Assembly: GCA_026724425.1 (NCBI GenBank) | Contig: JAIUCV010001232.1 | Span: forward strand, 1-64,000 | Reading direction: 5' to 3' | From: Erythrophleum ivorense | Taxonomy: Eukaryota > Streptophyta > Magnoliopsida > Fabales > Fabaceae | Length of the DNA: 64,000 bases | Shown: piece by piece, positions 1 through 11,877 of the stretch | Layout of the letters: every line of letters starts with the position of its first letter | Position numbering within the stretch: the first letter of the stretch is position 1 | The notes under the pieces: generated by a model | What the model saw: the letters and a program-made list of their open reading frames with translations, nothing else | The model's database searches: none | Told to the model about the DNA's origin: nothing | Translations under genes and position numbers: made by a program

Positions 1-3000
1 GCCAAGGCAAGAGCAATAGGTTGAGGAATGTTTTAATTGGTTCCAAGCTTGGTTTAGGACTTTATGTGATGGAAGAAGATAGGAGAAACTCTTGAGAAAA
101 ATTTAGAAGCTATAGATTGGGAGATGAGACAATGCATTCCATAATGTAGCCTTAACAGGCAACTTGTGTCTAGACTCTTGGAAATGAGTTTACGATGACT
201 TCAAGGAGTCTAAATGGAACCAAGAGGCCTAGATATGAGAAAAAAATGGAGCCAAGAACTTAAATTAGGGTAGTTGCTTCATTAGGCCATTAATGGAACT
301 AAGATGAGACCAATGAACCAAATGTGTTTCTCAAGTGTGAGTTTAATGCTTTGGTTTGTTCTAAGGGAGTAATTGTAACATCCAATTTTTTGAAAACGAG
401 AGAAACGTTGAGAAACGTAACGTACGGTTTCCCTGTAAACGAACAAAACTCACCGAATACAAAAGAAAGTCCCTCAAAATGATGTAGTTAAGGTCTTAAA
501 AATTTGGGAAGCATTCTAGACTCCTAAAAATGAGAATCCCAGGCTTAGAAGGAACGAAAAATGAAGCTAGAATAAAGAAATAATTTCTTACAGAAAACTT
601 ATGAAACGTAATGGCATTTTCATAATTTTGAGCAAATTTTAGAATTCACATAAGAGGGCTTTTTAAATGAAAATTTTGAGTTCTCCGAGGTTCTCAGAAC
701 CCTGAAAACCATGAGAAGGCCCAGGACAGCTAAAGCCCCTTCGATGGACGTTTCTCAACGTCGGTGTACCCAAACTTTGATAGATTTGTTCGAGAAGGTT
801 TTAGCTCCGATTTGAGTGATTCCAAAGGCATTTTACTAAATTGGAACCTAAATTTCATAATGGAAAAGATAGTTCTAAAAAAGGAGCTAAAATAAGTTAG
901 AAACAAAAATGTCAAAAATGAAGGGAAAAATTAAATTTTTGAGAAAGTGAAAGCTTCTTAAACACACTTTAAGTTTCTTATTTCTTCTCCCCTTCATTTG
1001 CACGACCCATTCTGCCTAAAAACCATAGAAAACACTAGCTCTCTTAGGAGCACCATGGAGGAGAAGAAAGGAGGAGAAAAGCAAGGAAAAGGTAAGGAAT
1101 TTCATGGATTTTCATGCTCCTTCTTCTTCCAAACTTGTTCCTCTCCTCTTGAGCTTTCTTCCTATGATTAAAATGAAGTTTATAAATCTGTTTTAAGGGA
1201 GAAACTTAGGGGAAAATTCGGATTTGAAGAGAGGAGCTTGGAGAAAGCAAGATTCAAGTGAGAAAAAGCAAGAAAACAAGGTAATTTCTCCTCCCATGGT
1301 TGCTACCTTTGGTTCTCTTCCTTATCCATTTTGCCTAACATAAGAAACCCTAGGAGGACTTGGTTTTTAGGTAGAACCAAAGGTGAATATAATGAAAAAG
1401 GGTGTGGAGATTAAGAATATGTAAAGGGAATTAACAAAAAACCATTAGATTTCAAGATACAATTTCTAGGGTTTCAAGTACACCTTGTAAAATTTGATTT
1501 TGTATGATAATTCCTAGGCCTAAATGTAACACCCCAAAATTAATTAAGGTGTTAATAATGTATTTAGACTAATTAAGAATAATTATTATGGAATAATTAG
1601 GTAAGCTATATGAATGAAAATTTACAGAGAAATAAGTTATTGATATGGGTTTAAGATTTCAATTAGATTAAAGCTTAATTTAGGCCTAAAATTAATTTGA
1701 ATAAGCCATGGGTAAGGATTTATGGAGGCCCAATGATTTTAGGTGTAAGCCCAACTCCTTATTATGAGATTTGGGCCAAGAGAGATCACCTAATAATAGC
1801 CCAATCTGATTTAATGAAATGAAGGCCCAAGACCCAATTTACATGAACCCTTAAGTTGGTCCAACACATATTATGCAGACCTAAACTAGATTGACTCTTG
1901 AAATTTGGCCTAATCCAATTACAACTCTGAAGCCCAACTCATGAGATTTAGCCCAACTTATGAGATAAGGCCCAATAAGCATAAAAATCTAAACCTACAA
2001 AGAATTGGGCCATTGGGTCAGCATACTTCACTTAAACTTAAAATGTTCTACAGCCCACCTCACTAAACAAAGGCCCAATAAGCACACATCTGAACTTAAG
2101 TGGATTTGGGGCCTTAGGGTTGACCCAAACCCATTTAAAACCCTAACTTACTTAGCCCCTTACCCTCTATTCTGTAGACCAACTCAATCTTTGGCAAAGG
2201 AGAACTCTATTTTCGCATAGGAAGAGAGGAGGCTAGGGTTTTCTGCATTCCTCCACCATTTCTCACTTCTAGAGGATGATTTAGCCAAGGTGAGTTATAT
2301 ATAACTTGACCCTCTCATCGTCCTCTTCATTTTAGTTTGATTAATTTTTGGATTTGAGCATTTTCATCTTCTTCTCAAATCTGAAATTTAGTGTTGGGTG
2401 ATTCCTTGCAAGATTTTCAGACTTGGAGGTTAGAGGGAGGATTAGGTAAGCTTTTCCATTCCATTTTGTGTATCACTTTGCTGGAAAATGCCCCTAAGGA
2501 TGTATTATCATAATGGGTTTTGTTATTGTGTGAAATTACAAGGAGATAATGGTGGAAAACTTAATTTTCTGGGCTTGATGATTGAAATGCGAATTTTGGT
2601 GAGTCCATGGTGGATTTTCAGAGGTGAGGCTATGGCTGTTGATAAGTGAGTATCTCCTTCCCATTTTGATGCATTTTTTGTTAGTTTGAGACCCCTATAG
2701 TTGACCTATGATATGCGCTTTAGTTTTATGTGAAATTACCTAGAAATTGGAGTGAACTATGGCAATTTTTGGTGTGGGAAAGTTGGAATCCGAAATTAAA
2801 TTCCTTTGTAATTAGATGAGTAACCTCTAGTCTGTCATTAGTAGTTCAACTCTTTGGATATTTGATTGTGATTAGAAATAATGATAATTATGCTTGTTAT
2901 AGGCTTGGTGTGCATTTGGATTATTATGGTAGCTAAGGGAAGAGTAATTGGCTTAATTTTCCAATTCCATGTGTATGTTCATGCTAATCTGATATTGTTT

Positions 3001-3909
3001 GCACATATATGATTTTGAAATGCTAAATGATTAGTTGACTACTTGAATCGTTATTGCAATTGGACCTTGTGAGTCCATGGTGGAGCTGTGGTGCGGCTGC
3101 CACCTGTGCATGTGCTTCGATCGGGCACCAGGTTGTGATCAGACCCCGATACACTGAGCCCTGGTTGTGCTCATTATGGAGTAGGTGCCGTGGACGGACC
3201 TTTCCCAGTGTTATTGACCATTAACATGTTGTGTATGATTACTGGTATGGGACAGTAGTCATTAGTAGTTCAACTAGTTTATTTGTGAATTGAATTGATG
3301 TTTCTGGTATTGATGACATGAAATTGCATTGGATTGATTGACTTGTACATATATATGGAATCTTCCCTTTTGTTACTGAGATTGTATATCTCACCCCGTT
3401 GTGGGCTAACATTTTTCAGGGACCGGACCTCTTAGTGGCAAGGAGAAAATTAATGGAAGATCGTTAAATGGTTTGGTAGCACATAGGTTTGGGAGCTTTG
3501 ACAAAATGTATTATAACTAAATTGCTAGTTTTGTATCATTGCTGCATTGCATCATGAGTTGCCAAGTATAGGGACTGTATATGTAATTTAATTATCATAG
3601 AATTGAACATTATGATTGTAATTGGCTAATAATGGATAAATGATCTGATTTTATATGAGCATTAAGCATGGGCCCTATACACCTTGTGACCAAAATACAT
3701 TCGCTGTCATTAAATTATGGTTTTGTTGATGTGTGGTAGCTTAGTAAGTAGAAAATAATACGTTAAATTTTGAGGTGGATAAGGATAGATTAACTAGGTA
3801 AATCAAATAGATAAATACTATTAGAGCTTCACAAATGGAGGGAGAGTGGTCCTAGAGTGTCCCTAAGATGAGAATTGGAGTATAAGGGACGAAATTTAGG
3901 TAATGTAGT

Positions 3910-4320
3910 TAAGGAGGGAGTCGCGTCGCGGCTAAGAGGTCTTCGCCGCAGCCAAATGAGAGACAGAATCGAAGGGCGCCACGGCGTAACAAATCCTGCT
4001 GCGGCGCAAGAGAAGAAAATTGGCCTAGGGAGTGACAGTGGCGAGGAGCGCCGCGGCGCAAAGTGGGAAAAATCGCCTAAGAGCTGACAGAATGGAAACT
4101 CGCCAAGACGCAAATATATTGCGCCAAGGCAGAGCTGACAGAATGGAAACTCACCGAGGCGCAAATATATTGCGCTGAGGCGGAGCTAACATAATGGAAA
4201 CTCGCCGAGGCACAAATATATTGCGCCGAGGCGAGAATCGTGAGGGTTGAGAAAAGTAGTTCTAAGAGGCATTTCCGCCGCGGAGCCATCAAGGCTGGCC
4301 GCGGCGTAAGTCCCCAAACT
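3910..4320. other. GC-rich dyad cluster in B1
   Basis: This is a local GC island in AT-rich DNA, with repeated words such as 'gtcgcgtcgcggc', 'cgccgcagcc', 'gcgccgcggcgc' and 'ttccgccgcggagcc'. Many are self-complementary. It occupies the same relative place in B1 as the dyad clusters of B2, B3 and B4, but with different words. Its function is unknown. Confidence 0.6.
4083..4235. repeat. Tandem repeat, 3 copies of a 51-bp unit
   Basis: Units begin at 4083, 4134 and 4185, each with 'gct(g/a)aca(g/t)aatggaaact' followed by an imperfect palindrome around 'gcaaatatattgcg'. Because 51 is a multiple of three, spurious reading frames stay open across it. It lies inside the B1 dyad cluster. Confidence 0.9.
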
Positions 4321-7300
4321 CCTACTTTGAGCCTAGAAACCCCAATTTCTTCATTGGTAATGGTAAGAAATGATATAGGAATACTTGTGAGAGGTTATTG
4401 GGTATTGAAACTGATGGACGGATGAATCATAAACCCCTTATGGTAGTAGGATTTCTTTTATGCAAATTTTGTTTTGTTTGTGGTGGTATGGTGATGACCC
4501 TAACATCAAGGTTCAAATTTCTCCATATTTTCACAATGTGATGAATTATAACAACTCCAAACCTTGATAATTAATGATTAATCGTATATTTAACCATAGT
4601 TACAATGATAGGAAGGAAGGGTTGTCATACTAAATAAGAGTTTAAATGAGCTCCTAAGATCCATAAGAGGCTCCCCACATACATTTTCCCTTGAGAAAAC
4701 AAAGCAAGGTCAATAAAGAGCAAAAACATCTATTGTCTTGCCCTAAGGGAGATAGCATAGCTGGGGAGAGTTTTAAATTTTTCTAAGCCCATTCTTGAGT
4801 CATATATGATGAATGAAAATGAAGGGAGGCCTTGGGAAAAATTTAGAAACCATAGAAAGTGATTTGATGCCTTATGTTATATATTATGACCTAAAGAAGC
4901 AACATATAGCTAGGCTCTTGGTTTTGATTGTGTGATGACTCCAAGAGACTTAAAAGGAGTCAAGAATCATATTTGAAAGGAAACAATGGAGTCTAGAAAT
5001 TATTTGAGGGGTGTTGCTTCATTAGGTGCAATTATAGAACCCTAATGAGGTTTATAGATCAAGCTAAAGTTCAAATAAGTTGTGTGGCCTTAGAATTAAT
5101 TCCATGAACCTAATTGGCTTCCATGAATTGTGTTTAGGCCAAGAGAAATCATCCCCATACTTTTGTGTGTGTGTAGCCAAAAAAGGGAGCTTGGATTCAA
5201 GAGAAAAAGTGTGTAATTGTATCCAAGGTAGCTCTCTCCATCTTTTCTCATGCATGATTGCTTGCCTTACTTGTCTTTGAATGTGTGTATATGTATTTTT
5301 AAGCCATGAAAAGTTCTTTAGCATGACTTTAATTCCATGGTGTCATGATGTTACAATATGTTTTCATATGATATTTACGATATGTGCTTGGGTTTGTTTA
5401 AGTGTGGTGAGGCCAAGAACCCTTAGCTATGGTGACGATGAGCCAAGAACCCTTAAGATTAGTTAAGACAAAGTAAAGAGTCTCCCAAGAGTGAGATGGA
5501 CTCCCAAGAGCATGGTTGAGTCCAAAAATCTCTTAAAGAATCGGTGAGGCAAGTCCAATATCCACAAGAAATTGGGTGAGGCCAATCCACTTGCTTGGCA
5601 AGCCTTTGTATGCTATGTATGACTTTTTCAAGTGATGAAAATGTCTCTTGAATGTTTGTACATGTCAACATAACCATACATGCATTTATGAGACTTGTTT
5701 GCATCCATTATGTATGATTGAATGGGAGATGAGCTATTGGGATTCTTTGAATCTCATCCTCTCCTCTTCAATGTTTTAACCTGCTAGGTGGACCAAGTGG
5801 ATAAGATAATGGAAGCCAACTACCTTGAAGATGAGAGTATAACATCCAAGAACATAAATCTTGCTACTTTAAGGCCATACAATTGGCAAATGATGTAATT
5901 AATGGATGTATATGTATTATGATGTTATGAACATATGTAATTATGATAATATGTCATGTATAAATAGGAGAATGTGTTATGTGACCATTAGATTGTGATT
6001 TGAGTATGTTTTGGCAAATGAGCTCCTTGGATGACATTATGGAATTATGCATAAGTGTGAGTGAAATGGTCAAAATGAGATGCATAAGGTTTGGAACCAT
6101 TTGGGAAGCCCACACAAGTCCTATTTATACTTTTAGACATACCCAAGAGGTGCCAAACACCAAGGAATACCATTTGGACATTTTGGTATCCTATATGGAG
6201 CCAAAATAGACTATAATGGAACTCTATGCCACTTTTTGCCCAAATGAGCTCTTCTTGATCTAAGATTTGGAATGCTACTAAAGCCTATTGAGAGTTTTTT
6301 GGGAAGTTAAAGAACAAAATTTTTGGATGTCTAAAGAATATTTGATGAATTTTTAAAGTTAGAAAATTTTCTAGTTTTAGTCAGATCACTATTCATACTG
6401 GTCTGAAAATGAAATCTGTCACACAGGGCCCAAATGATGTCCAATTATCACAAAATTTTATACAATGAAACTAGACATTTTTAGTGACTTATAACAACTA
6501 GAAAACCTCATTTGGATGTCTAGGGAGGGAGATATGAATTTTTTAAAAATCTGTCCAGTATCAAGAACTTCAGCCAACCTCAGTTATTGTTTGGTTGAGT
6601 TTAGAGGTCTGGACGTATCTAAACTAGTTTGGAGTTATTTTTCTCCTCTAGCTAACATCCGCAGCTTTCCATATTGGTATCATTTGCATAGATTGGATTC
6701 TTTTGGAATAAATTGGACATTTTTGAAATTTGCTATAGAATTCTATGACAGCACCAGTGAACAACTTGACCTCTGAACTTTTTCAAATGTCAAACACCTT
6801 CTGTGATAGATGTTATGGTCTGTACATATTTTTAGCATCACATAGACATGTGTAGCTTTCTAGGATGGCCAAGAATGTATGATTTCAATTTTTTTAGAAT
6901 TAGTTATGATTTTTCCAAAATCTGTGATAGAAATGTGGAAAATCTAGCCGAAAATATATGTATGTATTTCATGCTTTCCTTTGAGTTCCACAAGATGTAG
7001 ACCACCTTTAATGATACAAATGAGTTGTATCTATGTAATTAAATATAGGAATGTGATACATAGGTCCATATGGCCCACGGGACTCTGAATGAAAAATTTA
7101 TGCATAGCGCAACACTAAGAAATTCATTATTTTATATCCCTTTTTCTTGCTCCTTCATGAAATGCATGATGTGAAGTATAAGAATAGCATGAGATAAGCT
7201 AGAAAATTATAGTGTTACAATAATTGAGTGTTATTTGTTGTATTTAGGCCAAGGAAATCAAACCCCATCTAGTTGTGGGCGTGTAGTCAAGAAAGGGAAG

Positions 7301-7861
7301 GAATAGTCAAGTTAAAGTTTAGATTTCCACCAAAGCAGCTTTCTCTTCTTTCTCTCATATATGCTTGGATGTTTTCTTATCTTTGAATGTGTGTTCATAT
7401 ATTTAAGCCATGCAATGTGTTTTTAGCAAGCATTTAAATGCCACGGTACCATATTGCTATGTTTATGTGTTTGTAAGATGCTTTTATGTATGTTCTTAGC
7501 TTGTTTGAGTGTGGTGAGGCCAAAAACCCCTTAGTAAGGGTGAGGATGAGCCAAAAGTCCTTAAGATTGGGTGAGACAAAGCCAAAAGTCTCTAGAAAGA
7601 GTGAGGCTTAGTCACAAGTTTCTTAAAAGTAGATAAGGCAAGTCTAAACATCCCAAAGAGAATGGGTTAGGCCAAACCGTTATCTTGGCAAACTTATGTA
7701 TGTTGAGTATGTGTTCTTGAATGAAAGAAATGTTTTATGTATGTTCATGATTTTCAAGAAAGCCATGCATGCATTTTTAGACTTGAATTTACATCCATAT
7801 TGTGTGTTTGAAAAGGAGAAGAGCTATTAGGATTCTTAGAATCTCATTCTCCCCTCTCCAT

Positions 7862-10800
7862 TGTAATACCATAATTTTTAGCTCACTTCATGCCTTTAAA
7901 TAACTCATTTCTAAGAATCATGAAAATTCTCCAAGAAAAAGACATTAAAATAATGACTATTTTAGCATTGCGTAGCATATAAAAATTCTATTTAATGTCA
8001 CGTGGACCATCTGAGCTCATGCATCACATTCTCATATTTAATTATATGATTACAACTCATTTGCATCATCAAAAGTGGCCTACATCTCATGGAAGCTAAA
8101 GGAAAGCTTAAAATATATGTATATATTTTTGGTCAAATTTTCCTCTTTTCTGTGACAAATTTTGAAAAATCATAACTAATTCTAGAAAAATTGAAATAAT
8201 GCAATCTTGGACATTCTGGAAATCTACACATGTATTATTTATGATAAAAATATATCTAAACTATAATGTCTAACATAGAGGATGTTTGACATTCGAAATG
8301 ATCCAAAAGTCAAGCTGTCCACTAGTGCTATCACAGAATTTTGTAGTAAATTTCAAAAATATCCAATTAATTCCAAAAAAATCCAATCCATGTAAATGAT
8401 ACCAATATAGAAATTTTTGGATGTTAGTTAGAGGAAAAAAATAACTATAGACTAGTTCAGGTACATCCAGATCTCAAAACCCAATCAAATAGTAACTGAG
8501 GTAAGGTGGAGTGCCTGATACTGGACAGATTCTTTGAAAATTCATATCTCTCTCTCTAGATATCCAAATGAGGTGCCTCCATTGGTACAAGTCACTAGAA
8601 TGTCTAGTTTCTTTGTATAAAATTTCGTGGAAATTGGACATCATTTGTGCCCTGTGTGATAGATTTCATTTTTGGACATGAGTGAACAGTAACATGACCA
8701 AAACCAAAAAAGATTTGCCAACTTTAAAAATTCATCAAATATTTTGTAGACCTCCAAAAATTATGTTCTTTAGCTTCCCAAAAATCTCTCAACAAGCTCT
8801 AATTTCATACCAAATATCAAATCAAAAAGAGCTCATTTGGATAAAAAGTGATATAGGGTTCTAAATTAGTCAATTCTTGGTCCATACAAGATATCAAAAT
8901 GTCCAAATGGCTTTCCTTAGGGTTTGGCACCTCTTGGACAAGTTTAAAAGTATGAATATGACTTGTGTAAGCTGCCCAAGGAGTCCCAAACCTCATGCAT
9001 CTCATTTTGGCTATTCCACTTCCATTTGTACACAATTACATAAAGCCATTTAAGAAGCTAACCTCCTACAACATACTCATTTTGCATTCTAGCATTCACA
9101 TAATATATCCTATCATTTATACATCACATATTAATATAATTATACATGCTCAAGAGGTCATAGACCATATACAACAATGGGTTACAACATTTGACATCAA
9201 TATGGCCTTAAAGAATAAAAACTATGCATTTTAATGTCAAGCTTTCATTTTCTCATATGGTTGGCTTCCATTCCCTTACTCTTTTGATCCACCTAGCATG
9301 TTAGAACATTGGAGAGGAGGGGATAAGATTCAAAGAATCTCAATAACTTATCTCTCATTCAATCATACATAAAGCATGCAAAACAAGTCTTACAAATACA
9401 TATATGGGCATATTAACATGTACAAGCATTTAAGAAGCATTTTCAATATTTGAACAAGTCATACATAGCATACAAAGGCTTGCCAAGAAAGTGGATTGGC
9501 CTCACCCATTTACTTGTAGATTTTAGACTTGCCTCATCCATTCTTTAAAAGGTTCTTGGACTCAACCTTACTCTTGGGAGTTAACCTCACTTTTGGGAGA
9601 CTCTTTACTTTGTCTCAACCAATCTTAAGGGTTCTTGGCCTCACCATACTCAAGCAAATCAAAACAAATATCATTTAGAAACATAATACATTATCATGGT
9701 ACCATGGAGTAAGAGCTCATGCTATAAAATTTTTCATAGCTTGAAATACACATACACACATTCAAAGACAAGTAAAACAAGCAACCATGCATGAAAGAAG
9801 GTGAAGAGAGCTACCTTGCTTGCATTTACACACTTTTTCCCTGAGTCTTGAATCCTCTCCCTTGACCTCACACACCCAAGAAGGTGGAGATCACTATTCT
9901 TGGCCTAGACACATTATATGGATGTTAATTATACTCTTGAATTAAATTCTAAGGCCACACAATCACTAGAAAAGCTAAATGACTCATAAGGCTCTTTTAT
10001 GACTCCATAATGCACTTAATGAAGCAACCTTAAGAAAACATCATCTTGGCTCTATTCTCTCCATTTATTTATGATTCTTGACTCCATTTAAACCTCTTGG
10101 AGTCATCACACAATCAATTCTAGGAGCCTAACTAGGTGTTGTTTCTTTAAGCCATATTATGGAACATATAAGGCCATCTCATTATCTATGGTTTCTAAAA
10201 TTTTTCCAAGGCTTTCTCTCATAGTCTCCCATCATACATAATGCAAAACTAAGTTTGGAAGGAATTAAAACACTCCCTAGGTGCATGAACCCTCCTTGGC
10301 GTAGGCTATGCTCCCATATGGCACCAATGGAGTTATTTTAATTTCTTTGATGGGAGAAGCATATGGGAGGCTCTCTTGGTATCTTAGGAACTCATATATA
10401 CTCTCAGAGAACTTAAGGGCCTGTTTGATTTGGTTCTGCAGAACAATTTTTTTGTTTTCAAGAACAAAAAAAAACAAAAAAACCTGTTTGATAAGGTGTT
10501 TTTAATAAAGTGTTTTGTAAAACAAAAAAACAAAATTTTGTTTTCAAAAACAAAAAAATCAGAACACTTTTTAAGTGTTTTGCAATTTTTGTTCTACAGA
10601 ATCAGGTAAAAAACAGAAAACAATTACTTTTCAAAATAATGATTCAAACAGATTTTTTAATTTTTTTGTTCTTAAAAACTTGTTCTTGAAAACATATGTT
10701 TTGAAAATATTAAAACAAAAACAATTTCAAACAGGCCCTAAATTACTACTAGGAAGCTTCATCTTAGCCTAGGTGCAACCAAATCTCTAAATTCCATAAC

Positions 10801-11877
10801 TTGCATTGTAAAGCTCCCTTTTCAATTTTAGTTGTATGTTCTTAATCCTCACACTTTATAACCTTTGGTTCAGTTAAGAATACATAAAGAAAAAATCTTC
10901 TCCTCACTTTCTCTCTCTAGACCTAAGCTTAAATGGCTTGAAAACACAAGATTTTGTAAGTGTTTCAAATGAAGTTTTCCTTTAAAACAGAGCTCTCTTT
11001 GCGTAGATTATTTTCCACCGATTGATTTCTTGAAAAGAGTTACTTTTTGGCTTGGGTTAGAATTGAATCTTCAAGTTTTCAAGAAAAGAAAACCACTATT
11101 AGGGAGCTCTTAGAGAGAAGAATAACTTTCCTAACTGGCGCAGGATGAAACGAGGCTGTTCACTTACTTAAACGGAAGCTTAAACTTCTTCTCTCTCTCC
11201 CCTCTTAATGTCATTCCATTTCTTACCCTTTTTCTGCAAATGGAAGCTTGGAGAAGGTGATGAGATGTAATCTTACTTAAGAAGCCTCTTTTACAATTTT
11301 CTAAAATGACCATTTTGCCCCTACGTGCTTGTTTGCTCTGTTTAGGCTCATTTTAACTCCTTTTTGAGAACCTTCTTTTCCATCATAAAATTTAGGTTCC
11401 CAAATAAATAAAATACCTTTGCAATCACTCAAATCGGAGCTAAAACCATGCTGAACAAATTAGTTAAAGTTTAGGTCAACTGACATTAGAAAACATCCAC
11501 TAGAGGGGCTTTAGCTGTCTCAGGGCTTCCCATAGTTTTTAGGGCCTCTAAGAACCCTGGAGAACTCTAAATTTTCATTTAAAAAGCCCTTATGTGAGAA
11601 TTCTAAAATTTACTCAAAATGACAAAAATACCCTTACATTTCGTCAACCTTTCGTTCAAAATTGTTTCTTCATTCTAGCTCCTTTTTTCTTTCTGTCTAA
11701 ACCTAGGATTCTAATTTTTAGGAGTCTAAAATGCTTTTCAAATTCTTTGGGACCTTAACTAAGTCATTTCAGGGGACTTGCTTTTGTATCTGGTGAGTTT
11801 CGTTCATTTATGAAGAAACCACACGTTACGTTATGTTTCTCATGTTTTCTCTCATTTTTGGAGAACCGGATGTTACA
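7862..11877 (-). mobile_element. Solo LTR A3 (family A), nested in A1, carrying a MITE
   Basis: It starts TGTAATACCATAA at 7862 and ends CCGGATGTTACA at 11877. A perfect target duplication TCCAT flanks it (7857-7861 and 11878-11882). A1 reads on from 'ctcccctctccat' to 'tatctaacatg' across the insertion. Length is 4016 bp, or about 3.69 kb without the MITE. Landmarks occur in the same order as in the gypsy LTRs: 'aatcataactaattct', 'attggacatcattt', then the tandem 'cctcac' block. No coding region. Confidence 0.93.
10417..10738. mobile_element. Tourist-like (PIF/Harbinger-type) MITE, 322 bp
   Basis: The terminal inverted repeat is GGGCCTGTTTGA at the left, with its complement TCAAACAGGCCC at the right. 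The target duplication is TAA (10414-10416 and 10739-10741). The related LTR A8 has the uninterrupted site 'aacttaaattact' at 53811-53823, which fixes the boundaries. The interior is very AT-rich, has internal self-complementary stretches around 'ctgcagaac' and 'tctacagaa', and encodes nothing recognisable. A 3-bp TAA duplication with a GGGCCTGTTTG-type terminus is typical of Tourist-like elements. The mobilising transposase is not in the window. Confidence 0.92.

Larger units (their letters stand above)
1525..4629. mobile_element. Solo LTR B1 (family B), nested in A2
   Basis: It starts TGTAACACCCC at 1525 and ends in a decayed 'ttgtcata' at 4629. A perfect 5-bp target duplication CTAAA flanks it (1520-1524 and 4630-4634). 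The A2 text before (ending 'cctaggcctaaa') and after ('taagagtttaaatgag') is continuous with the homologous stretch of A5 near 34740-34780, which confirms the insertion. No coding region. Near its right end is a GC-rich block of short dyads and a 3 x 51-bp tandem repeat. The opening text matches the right end of B3 in reverse complement. Confidence 0.88.
374..7219 (+). mobile_element. Solo LTR A2 (family A), interrupted by B1
   Basis: It starts TGTAACATCC at 374 and ends GTGTTACA at 7219. The flanks are GTAAT (369-373) and ATAAT (7220-7224), a 5-bp target duplication with one mismatch. After removing B1 (1525-4629) and its duplication it is about 3.7 kb. No internal gag or pol is present, so it is read as a solo LTR. 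It is inserted in A1. Orientation follows the gypsy LTR landmarks, which appear here in reverse complement. Confidence 0.85.

Noticed and set aside
3829..4292. Overlapping frames with a 17-residue repeat
   Set aside because: They come from the 51-bp tandem repeat being a multiple of three; both strands are open, which is typical of repeat artefacts.
10308..10772. Short frames across the MITE
   Set aside because: They are produced by A- and T-rich MITE sequence and cross its borders.
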